Positions 7,050 to 14,386 of a stretch of 14,386 bases of DNA are shown piece by piece (within the stretch, counting starts at the first letter, position 1; each line of letters opens with the position of its first letter). Source of the DNA: Cryomorphaceae bacterium (GTDB lineage Bacteria > Bacteroidota > Bacteroidia > Flavobacteriales > Schleiferiaceae); NCBI GenBank assembly GCA_022565745.1, contig JAIUMB010000053.1:1-14386 (forward strand), written 5' to 3'. The notes beneath the pieces were generated by a model. It did no database searches. It was not told where the DNA came from and worked only from the letters and a program-made list of their open reading frames with translations. Made by a program: the position numbers and the translations under genes.

Positions 7050-10000
7050 ATGAACCTTCCATCGCTTTCCATAGAGCGGCCGGTTCTTACCACCGTTTTT
7101 TCAATCGTCATCCTTTTGTTCGGAATTATTGGAATGACGTATTTGGGTGTACGTGAATTTCCCAATGTAGACCCGCCAATCGTTACCGTTACCACCGACT
7201 ATCCAGGCGCCAACGCTGGGATTGTAGAAACACAGATTACCGACCCTATTGAAGAGAATATAAGTGGCATTGCTGGTGTACGCTCCATCATCTCAACCAG
7301 CAGTGACGGCCGAAGTACCGTAAAGGTGGAATTTGAACTAGGCGTTGATATGGAAGCTGCCGCCAATGACGTGCGCGATAAGGTTGGTCGCGCTACCCGA
7401 CTGCTACCCCCCGACAGCGAACCTCCCATCGTTGTTAAATCTGATGCCGATTCAGACGTCATTATTTCCATTACCGTTCAAAGTAAAAAAAGAAGTCTAT
7501 TAGAGCTATCTGAGATTGGCGATCAAATTTTTAAGGAACGCTTACAAACCATTCAAGGCGTAAGTGAAATACGTATTTGGGGAGAAAAAAAATACGCCAT
7601 GAAACTGCTCATGGATCCATTAAAAATAAACGGATATGGACTTACCCCAATGGATATTCGTCAAGCGCTAAACAACGAAAACGTAGAATTGCCAAGCGGT
7701 AGAATTGAAGGCAATCGCATGGAACTCACCATACGCACCTTTGGTCGGCTGAGTACAGAGGAGGAGTTTAACAACCTTATCATCAAAGAAGAAGACGGAC
7801 AACTCGTTCGGTTTAAAGACATTGGTGAAGCACGTATTTTACCAGAAAACGAGCGTTCTTTACTTCGTGGCAACAACGGCATTCCCATGATCGGCATTGC
7901 CATAACGCCGCAACCAGGAACCAACTACATTGAAATTGTCGACGACGTCAACAAGCGTTTAGAGCAAATTAAAAAGGAAATTCCCGACGACCTTGAACTC
8001 GGTGTGGCACTCGACAGCACCGAACCCATTCGTCAAGCCATTTCAGAAGTAAAAAACACCATCATCATAGCCTTTTGCTTGGTGTTGATCATCATATTTA
8101 TGTTTTTACGCAATTGGCGCACCACCCTCATCCCCATCATTGCCATTCCCATCTCATTGGTAGGTGCATTTTTTGTGCTCTACATAGCTGGGTATTCCAT
8201 TAACATTCTCACCTTATTGGGAATTGTATTAGCTACTGGGTTGGTGGTTGACGACGCCATTGTGATGATGGAAAACATTTATGCAAAAATTGAACGAGGC
8301 GTCAAACCAAAAGAAGCCGGGCACAAGGGCGCTAAAGAAATTTACTTTGCCATCATCGCTACCACCATTACCCTCATTTGTGTGTTTTTACCCATCATCT
8401 TTTTGCAAGGATTAACCGGAAGATTGTTTAGAGAATTTGGCGTCGTCGTAAGTGGCGCCGTTATTATTTCTACCTTTATTTCGCTTTCTCTAACCCCCAT
8501 GTTGAGTACTAAATTACTGAGACAAAAAGCAAACAAAGGGTTATTCTATAGAAAGACAGAAATCTTTTTTCACGGGTTAAACAAGTGGTATGCACGCACT
8601 TTAGAAGCCTTTATGCAAAAGCGATACTTGGGTATTATTTCTATGGGCGTTATTGCAATTATTGTTGTTTTGGTAGGCCGAATTATTCCTTCTGAATTGG
8701 CTCCACTGGAAGACAAAAGCAATTTACGCATTATTGCCACAGCTCCAGAAGGCACCTCTTTCGAGCGGATGAATGATTTCATGACTGAATTGATTGAGCT
8801 CACAGATACACTCCCTGAAAAAGAAAACCTCTTATCGGTTACATCACCAGGTTTTGGGGCATCGGTTAGCGTAAACTCTGGATTTTTAAGACTGCGCCTA
8901 AAACGGCCACAAGACCGTGAAAAATCACAACAGCAGCTGGCGGCAGAGTTATCAAAACGCCTGCCCTCATACAACTTTGCCCGCGCATTTGTTGTACAAC
9001 AGCAAACCATTGGAGGAAACAGAATGACATCGCTACCCGTGCAGTTTGTTGTTCAAGCACCCAATTTTGAAAAACTAAAGGAGCTGTTGCCCGCATTTAT
9101 GGAGAAAGTCAACGAAAGTGAAGTCTTTGACGTTTCTGATCTCGATTTAAAATTTAACAAACCAGAATTACACGTCACCATCAACAGAAAAAAGGCCAAC
9201 GAGCTCGGTATATCTGTCAATGATATTTCAGAAACACTGCAGCTATATTACTCAGGACTTAGATACGGTTACTTCATCCGTGACGGCAAACAATATGAGG
9301 TTATCGGACAAGCAGAGCGTTCTTCACGCAATAAAACCTCAGACATTAGAAAACTTACCGTTCCTAATAAATACGGTGAAATTGTGTCTATGGAAAGTCT
9401 CATCAATATCGAGAACCGCATCAGCTCTCCCATTTTGTACCGTTTTAATCGGTATAACTCTGCCACTGTTTCAGCTAACCCTGCCGATGGATATAGCTTA
9501 GGAGATGGGATTGAAGAAATGCGCCGCATAGCCGCTGAGGTATTTGACGACAGCTTCTCCTCCGCTCTGGACGGTCCGTCTAAAGAATTTGAAGAAAGTT
9601 CTTCAAGCTTATACTTTGCCTTTTTATTAGCCTTGGCGCTAATTTACTTGACCTTAGCGGCTCAATTTGAAAGCTTCAGAGATCCTTTAACCATCATGCT
9701 AACTGTGCCATTAGCCATCGCGGGAGCGCTTTTAGCGCTGTGGTGGTTTGGACATACGTTGAATATTTTTAGCCAAATCGGTATCATTGTTCTCATTGGT
9801 ATTGTAACCAAAAACGGTATTCTCATTGTTGAATTTGCCAATCAAAGAAAGCGCGATGGTTTATCAGTAATGGATGCTGCCATTGATGCTGCTAGAGAGC
9901 GCTTTAGACCAATCCTAATGACCAGTATGGCTACTGTTCTTGGTGCCATTCCCATTGCCATTGCTCTTGGAGGAGGCTCAACCAGTCGCATTCCAATGGG

Positions 10001-10109
10001 CGTTGCCATTATTGGAGGACTGCTATTTTCACTTGGTTTAACCCTGTATGTCATTCCCGCTTTATACACGTATATTACCCCAAAAACCAAAGCCAATGAT
10101 TCGGAGTAA
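7050..10109 (+). CDS. RND multidrug efflux pump, HAE1 type (inner-membrane subunit)
   Basis: The 1019-residue length is typical of AcrB-like pumps. The protein has the doubled architecture: TM1 near residues 12-32, a large periplasmic loop, TM2-TM6 (about 334-485), TM7 (about 525-546), a second periplasmic loop, and TM8-TM12 (about 853-1008). The proton-relay residues are present: Asp401-Asp402 in GLVVDDAIVMMENI (TM4, like AcrB Asp407/408) and Lys921 in GIVTKNGILIVEF (TM10, like Lys940). ERFRPILMTS (near 948-957) is the usual TM11 entry. Acidic residues in TM4 and the lack of heavy-metal signatures point to drug or hydrophobic substrates rather than CusA-type metal export. It uses the proton gradient to drive efflux through the adaptor and channel encoded on either side. 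Its last 14 bases overlap the channel gene. The specific substrate is unknown. Confidence 0.96.
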   Translation: MNLPSLSIERPVLTTVFSIVILLFGIIGMTYLGVREFPNVDPPIVTVTTDYPGANAGIVETQITDPIEENISGIAGVRSIISTSSDGRSTVKVEFELGVDMEAAANDVRDKVGRATRLLPPDSEPPIVVKSDADSDVIISITVQSKKRSLLELSEIGDQIFKERLQTIQGVSEIRIWGEKKYAMKLLMDPLKINGYGLTPMDIRQALNNENVELPSGRIEGNRMELTIRTFGRLSTEEEFNNLIIKEEDGQLVRFKDIGEARILPENERSLLRGNNGIPMIGIAITPQPGTNYIEIVDDVNKRLEQIKKEIPDDLELGVALDSTEPIRQAISEVKNTIIIAFCLVLIIIFMFLRNWRTTLIPIIAIPISLVGAFFVLYIAGYSINILTLLGIVLATGLVVDDAIVMMENIYAKIERGVKPKEAGHKGAKEIYFAIIATTITLICVFLPIIFLQGLTGRLFREFGVVVSGAVIISTFISLSLTPMLSTKLLRQKANKGLFYRKTEIFFHGLNKWYARTLEAFMQKRYLGIISMGVIAIIVVLVGRIIPSELAPLEDKSNLRIIATAPEGTSFERMNDFMTELIELTDTLPEKENLLSVTSPGFGASVSVNSGFLRLRLKRPQDREKSQQQLAAELSKRLPSYNFARAFVVQQQTIGGNRMTSLPVQFVVQAPNFEKLKELLPAFMEKVNESEVFDVSDLDLKFNKPELHVTINRKKANELGISVNDISETLQLYYSGLRYGYFIRDGKQYEVIGQAERSSRNKTSDIRKLTVPNKYGEIVSMESLINIENRISSPILYRFNRYNSATVSANPADGYSLGDGIEEMRRIAAEVFDDSFSSALDGPSKEFEESSSSLYFAFLLALALIYLTLAAQFESFRDPLTIMLTVPLAIAGALLALWWFGHTLNIFSQIGIIVLIGIVTKNGILIVEFANQRKRDGLSVMDAAIDAARERFRPILMTSMATVLGAIPIAIALGGGSTSRIPMGVAIIGGLLFSLGLTLYVIPALYTYITPKTKANDSE

Positions 10110-11415
10110 ATTCATACTCATAGGGATTCAACTTTTGGGTATTGGGCTATTTGCACAGGCACCCGAAACCTTGAGCTTACAACAAGCCGTTGCTTTGGCC
10201 ATCGAGCACAACTTTCAAGTAAAGCTCGCGCGTGCTGATGCCGACATCGCGGCTCTCAATAACCACGCAGGTGAAGCAGGGTTTCTACCTGAACTCAATC
10301 TGGATTTTGATGCCAGTGAATCTAACCAAGACATTAATCTAACATTCTTCTCCGGCGAATCCGTTAACCAGGAAAATGCACGCAGTCAATCCTTAAGCGG
10401 ACTGGCAAGGGTGGATTGGACTTTATTTGACGGCATGCGCATGTTTGCCACTCGAGACCGCCTCAAGGCCATTGAAGCAATGACTCGACAACAATTTCAG
10501 TGGGAAGTGGAAAACACCATTGCTGAAGTGGTTCACCGCTATGGTGATATTTTAGTTGCTGAAAAAATGCTTGAGTTCAATCGCAGTAATTTGGCGTATT
10601 CTCGCAGATTATACGAAATTGCTGAAGATAAATTAGAACAAGGCATTGGAAACCGAACGGAATCCCTTCGTTTGGCCGCTGATTATTATGCCGACAGCAG
10701 CATGGTTATCCGTCAACAAAACGATGTATCCATACAAAAACACCGCTTCTGCTATTTAATTGGCGTTAACCCCACCGACGACTTTGAGCTCAACGAACTA
10801 CCTGAACGTGTAATGAACTTTACACTTAACGATATTCTAGAAAGCACGCAATCCAGCAACCCGGAAATTATCATCAACAAATATCGACAAACCATAGCAC
10901 AACAAACCATTCGAGAAGAGCGATCTTCATTTTTGCCAACACTAGGTAGCTATGGGGTATACCAAGATATTCGACAAATTAATGAAGTTGGTATTCTTGA
11001 ACGCAATTTTACAAACGGGTTTAATTACGGTTTGCGACTTCAATGGAATTTATTTGATGGCAATAGAAATCGACGATATATTCAACAGGCACAAATAGTA
11101 GCCCAAACCATGGAATGGGAGCAAGAGGATATTGAAAGAAAGGTTAAGTCTGAAGCCATTGCACTTTGGAAAGAATACTTATCTGCAGAACAAATTGGTC
11201 GACTAGAAGAAAAAAGCAATGCTTTGGCAAAGGAAAATTTAAGCATTTCTGTAGATCGTTTTGAGAGAGGAATTGCCGAAGACATTGACGTTCGCGAAGC
11301 AAGAAGAAACCTTACCGAAAGTCAACTGAGAATGCTACAAGCCAAATCGGAGCAGTATAATGCCACTGCTGAAATACTTAAGTTGACCGGTAAAGGGCGG
11401 AGCATATTGGAGTAA
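10096..11415 (+). CDS. TolC-family outer-membrane efflux channel
   Basis: The protein has 439 residues from the ATG at 10096, which overlaps the pump stop by 14 bases. An in-frame ATG at 10048 would bury the signal peptide and is rejected. Residues 1-20 (MIRSKFILIGIQLLGIGLFA) form a signal peptide, with cleavage likely after FAQA near residue 22. The two structural repeats of the family are visible as matching strand motifs: WTLFDG (108-113) and WNLFDG (317-322), each leading into a long helix rich in Ala, Gln and Glu. Three such protomers form the outer-membrane barrel and periplasmic tunnel. It has no lipobox, unlike OprM-type channels. It completes the adaptor-pump-channel cassette. Only 9 bases separate its stop from the stop of the convergent kinase gene, and no hairpin terminator is visible there. 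Confidence 0.93.
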   Translation: MIRSKFILIGIQLLGIGLFAQAPETLSLQQAVALAIEHNFQVKLARADADIAALNNHAGEAGFLPELNLDFDASESNQDINLTFFSGESVNQENARSQSLSGLARVDWTLFDGMRMFATRDRLKAIEAMTRQQFQWEVENTIAEVVHRYGDILVAEKMLEFNRSNLAYSRRLYEIAEDKLEQGIGNRTESLRLAADYYADSSMVIRQQNDVSIQKHRFCYLIGVNPTDDFELNELPERVMNFTLNDILESTQSSNPEIIINKYRQTIAQQTIREERSSFLPTLGSYGVYQDIRQINEVGILERNFTNGFNYGLRLQWNLFDGNRNRRYIQQAQIVAQTMEWEQEDIERKVKSEAIALWKEYLSAEQIGRLEEKSNALAKENLSISVDRFERGIAEDIDVREARRNLTESQLRMLQAKSEQYNATAEILKLTGKGRSILE

Positions 11416-11424
11416 TGCCATTGC

Positions 11425-14386
11425 CTACAAAACCTCTACAACAAACACAACACCCTTTCTGACGTTTTCTTTAACATAAACCTTGATTTCTGCAATCTGA
11501 CTGAGTTCTGAAATCATCCTCATTCCCCCTCCAATATTTAATGCTGAAAAGGAAGCTAAATCTCCCGAGAGCACACGATTGATGTCTTCCGTTTCCTTTT
11601 TATTGAAACTCTTTCCAGTATTACTAACCTCAAGCTGATGCAACAAAGGTTCCCACTTTATATCTATCTTCCCTCCATCAGGCGTGAATTTAATGGCGTT
11701 ATCAATAAGATTGTGAACAACTATGGAAAGGATATTTCGGTTGGTAAATACAGAAACCTTCTTGGGCATTTGCACCTTTATTTCTATTGATTTTTGTAGC
11801 GCAAGTCCTCGAAATAGATTGACCTTTTGCATGACCAATTGATATACATTAACTTGCTGTTGCAGTTCTATATGCTCTTCATCTGGATGTTTCCCAGATG
11901 ACAAAATATCTTCTACATATTTATGTAAATTAGCACAAGTATCATGGGCAATGTCTATGTCTTCTTTTAAACGATCTGTATTACCCGTTTTTAACGCACT
12001 AAACATGAAGGTTAAAAACCTCAAAGGAGATCTCACATCGTGTGCAAGAATAGACACTACCCGCTCCCTCTCTTTTGAGAGTGCTTTTTCTTGCTTGATC
12101 AAACTTTTCAAATCTTTGACCAAACCTCTCAAGTGTATCGTTTGATCGTCGACCATTTTTTCCAACGTTTCACTCTTAACTTGTAAAAATCTCGTTCTAA
12201 TTTTTATCACCATGAAAACAACCCCCAACAGACTCACCAAAAGCAACATAAAGAATGGCGTAGTTTTCCAAAAAGGTGGTTTTATGGTAAATAAAAAGGT
12301 AACCGTTGATACTTCTCCGTTAAAACTAATGGGTCTTTGTAATTGAAGACTGTATTCTCCTGGCGGCAACCCTATAAAGCGTATAACTTTATTTTTATCC
12401 ACATCAAGCCATTGATTTTGACTGCTTAGTCTTGCTTTTATGTTGTGTCCGAAACTAAAACCCAAGTGCGGTGCAGCAACTGTGAACTCTACTAAGGAGG
12501 TATTTGGCGATAGAGTTGCCTTATGTGAAAACTTCCCTTCATCTGAAATGGCTTTGGTAATAAAGATATGCGGGTCCATAGCGCGCAATGGAATCAGCTC
12601 TGGCTTAAAAACAACCAATCCATTCATAGTAGGTAAGTACCAGTAGCCGTTGGGAGCCCTTACCGCACACAAATTACACCCGCCATTAAATTCATTGGTA
12701 ACAAGTCCTGAAGTCCTGTCAAAATACTGATGATACGGCAGGTGATCTTGTGGTGTCTGAGCGTAGGTCACTAAATCAGATTTTTGAAACTGAAACAATC
12801 CTCGATTGGTTGGAATCCAGATCATATTGTTCTCGTCTTCAATTACATAATGTGAGAATCTCAAAAACTCACCAACATCCATCGACAATGGAATTAATTG
12901 ATCATTTTTCAAAAAATAAACACCTCTTCCATAGGTGTTAATCAAAAGAATTTCATCATCAAGCCTATGTATATATCTTACTTCACCCAGGGCCTTGCCT
13001 CCTATTTTTTCAAAGACTTCTGTATCGACATTCCATCGTATGATGCCATTATAAGTACCTATATACACCATTGAATTGGCTGTAAAGTGCATGGATCTAA
13101 CGGTACTGTTTATGACATAAGACTTTACTACCTCATTATTATTTAAATCATAAGCGTAAAGTTTATATGGATCATCGCCAAGACTATCCGTTCCAACCCA
13201 CAAGATGTTTCTTAGTGTATCGATATTCAAGCTCAATAATCTACCTGGAAACACATGTGCTGTATCATAACGATTATTTTCGTCCATACTCAATAGTGTA
13301 TGGTCATGAACGCGGAAAAAACGTCCATCAGGGGAGGCTTCTAACGCATTAAACCACATTTTATAATTGCTGGTATCCGCTTTACCTGTAACATCGATCC
13401 GCATACCTGTAGACGTATGTATAAAGCCTTTTGAATCCATGCCTAATCCATAAAAGACATTTCTCAAGCCTATGTCGTTATGCACAAAGTCAAAATGTGA
13501 TTTTTGTTGCCTAATAAGGCCAAAAGAGTTGGTTGCTTGGTATAAACAGGCTACATCCTCATCGTATAACATGCTATTTATGGCAAAGGATGATTCTTCT
13601 ATTTCATGTCCAACCTCAATGGCTTGCAATTGGTTTTCACTATTGGTTTTCATTAAATAGACATGCTTGTGCTGAATAAAAAACAACTGTTCTTCTGCAC
13701 GATTCCAAAAGACTTTATCAAAATTAATCTTGAAGTTTAAAGGGAACTTTTGCATGTGCTTATCTTTAATCACAAGATATTCATTCTTATAAAACACATA
13801 CAGAGCACCTCTAAGTATTACGGTTAACAAAGGCATTTCAGCTTGAGTAATATAGTTAACCGTATCGTTGTTTCTCACTTGCTTGACAAAACCTACGCCA
13901 GCCTCCCAAGAATCTTCTTCAGAAACCAAACGCCAATTTTCACCCTCGTCGGGAAACTTTGTGTCTTGATAAAACAATTTATTTCTGTAGGTCAGATCTT
14001 GCCAATTTTTCTCTATGCTCAAAGGCAAATTATCAATTAGCCTTACATTCAAGTCTTTGATTTCCAAAAACTCTCCAGATGCATTACTCGCATAAAGAAT
14101 TTCACCTGAGCGCGCAAAGTACCTAAATCGATTAGAGCTTAACCCAAGTTCTTCTGCGTTTATCGTGGTAAATAACTCTCCATCAAATCTGGTTAGACCA
14201 TTTTCCGTACACACCCACAAAAAACCGTATTGGTCTTTAGCGACTGAGCGCACATTATTCTGCGGCAACATTCCTTCATCGGTATAAATGGTTGTGATAT
14301 ATCGATGTTCAATCTGTGCCCGTAATTCAGTTGAAATGGAAAGTAACGCCAAAAACAAACCAAATAGAACGTTTGCTCTTGTTAAA
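11425..14386 (-). CDS. Two-component propeller sensor histidine kinase (N-terminus beyond the window)
   Basis: The open frame runs from the stop at 11427-11425 to the window edge. A TTG at 14358 is possible, but the frame continues upstream as LTRANVLFGLFLALLSISTELRAQ, a signal peptide whose Met must lie outside. Numbering from that TTG: a periplasmic propeller (about 25-610) opens with NNVRSVAKDQYGFLWVCTE, and later blades are more degenerate. A Y_Y_Y domain (about 620-690), one membrane segment (about 698-719) and a coiled coil follow. HisKA has phospho-acceptor His773 (AHDVRSPL). The ATPase domain (about 850-975) has an N-box, HNLIDNAIKF. The G1 box reads SNTGKSF with Asn where Asp is usual, and the G2 region reads GGGMRMI. 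There is no receiver or AraC domain, unlike Bacteroides hybrid kinases, so a separate response regulator is required; none is visible. The ligand is unknown. Such kinases often sense polysaccharides or other extracellular cues, but nothing here identifies one. Confidence 0.88.
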   Translation of the reverse strand, partial: LTRANVLFGLFLALLSISTELRAQIEHRYITTIYTDEGMLPQNNVRSVAKDQYGFLWVCTENGLTRFDGELFTTINAEELGLSSNRFRYFARSGEILYASNASGEFLEIKDLNVRLIDNLPLSIEKNWQDLTYRNKLFYQDTKFPDEGENWRLVSEEDSWEAGVGFVKQVRNNDTVNYITQAEMPLLTVILRGALYVFYKNEYLVIKDKHMQKFPLNFKINFDKVFWNRAEEQLFFIQHKHVYLMKTNSENQLQAIEVGHEIEESSFAINSMLYDEDVACLYQATNSFGLIRQQKSHFDFVHNDIGLRNVFYGLGMDSKGFIHTSTGMRIDVTGKADTSNYKMWFNALEASPDGRFFRVHDHTLLSMDENNRYDTAHVFPGRLLSLNIDTLRNILWVGTDSLGDDPYKLYAYDLNNNEVVKSYVINSTVRSMHFTANSMVYIGTYNGIIRWNVDTEVFEKIGGKALGEVRYIHRLDDEILLINTYGRGVYFLKNDQLIPLSMDVGEFLRFSHYVIEDENNMIWIPTNRGLFQFQKSDLVTYAQTPQDHLPYHQYFDRTSGLVTNEFNGGCNLCAVRAPNGYWYLPTMNGLVVFKPELIPLRAMDPHIFITKAISDEGKFSHKATLSPNTSLVEFTVAAPHLGFSFGHNIKARLSSQNQWLDVDKNKVIRFIGLPPGEYSLQLQRPISFNGEVSTVTFLFTIKPPFWKTTPFFMLLLVSLLGVVFMVIKIRTRFLQVKSETLEKMVDDQTIHLRGLVKDLKSLIKQEKALSKERERVVSILAHDVRSPLRFLTFMFSALKTGNTDRLKEDIDIAHDTCANLHKYVEDILSSGKHPDEEHIELQQQVNVYQLVMQKVNLFRGLALQKSIEIKVQMPKKVSVFTNRNILSIVVHNLIDNAIKFTPDGGKIDIKWEPLLHQLEVSNTGKSFNKKETEDINRVLSGDLASFSALNIGGGMRMISELSQIAEIKVYVKENVRKGVVFVVEVL

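Noticed and set aside
6122..9529. Minus-strand and alternate-frame open frames within the adaptor and pump genes
   Set aside because: The sense-strand proteins have continuous domain content; these antisense frames are low-complexity and Ser/Thr-rich by composition only.
10048..10095. N-terminal extension of the channel gene from an upstream ATG
   Set aside because: It lies inside the conserved TM12 coding region of the pump and would bury the signal peptide starting at 10096.
11951..14040. Several plus-strand open frames of 60-70 codons across the kinase region
   Set aside because: They are antisense to a well-supported long gene, show no family features and are expected by chance.

Overview
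The window looks like the chromosome of a Bacteroidota member, probably a Flavobacteriales-type organism. The evidence is a moderate-to-low GC content, little Shine-Dalgarno sequence, short TAnnTTTG-like elements just before start codons, several lipoproteins, a SPOR-domain protein and a periplasmic two-component propeller / Y_Y_Y sensor kinase. All of this is inference from sequence features; no rRNA or other taxonomic marker is present.

Layout. Positions 1-33 hold the last codons of an unidentified upstream gene. Positions 215-1808 hold two co-directional envelope genes: a small exported SPOR-domain protein and a lipoprotein made of about eight TPR units. A convergent SDR-family oxidoreductase lies at 1906-2778 on the minus strand; its active-site layout is that of 2,4-dienoyl-CoA reductase. 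An intergenic stretch of about 390 bases (2779-3169) follows, with a 13-base inverted repeat and a plausible Bacteroidota promoter. It precedes a lipoprotein form of oligopeptidase B (ptrB, 3170-5290).

The second half is a drug/toxin efflux locus. A MarR-family regulator (5399-5905) is followed by a good intrinsic terminator, then by a tight three-gene RND cassette: lipoprotein periplasmic adaptor (6003-7046), HAE1-type inner-membrane pump (7050-10109) and TolC-family outer-membrane channel (10096-11415). The adaptor and pump genes are 3 bases apart, and the pump and channel genes overlap by 14 bases, so the three are very likely cotranscribed and translationally coupled. The MarR protein is the natural candidate for regulating the cassette, but the terminator between them means that link must be tested.

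Convergent with the channel gene, and only 9 bases away, is a large sensor histidine kinase (11425 to beyond 14386, minus strand). It has a periplasmic propeller, a Y_Y_Y domain, one membrane segment, and HisKA and HATPase domains. It lacks the receiver and AraC domains of the hybrid kinases of this family, and its N-terminus runs off the window.

I see no tRNA, rRNA, CRISPR array, insertion sequence, integrase or phage gene. The window is mostly well-known gene families. The points most worth checking are the S2-site substitution and lipid anchoring of oligopeptidase B, the regulatory DNA around the MarR gene, and the unusual features of the orphan-looking sensor kinase. I found no convincing evidence of an undescribed multi-gene system.
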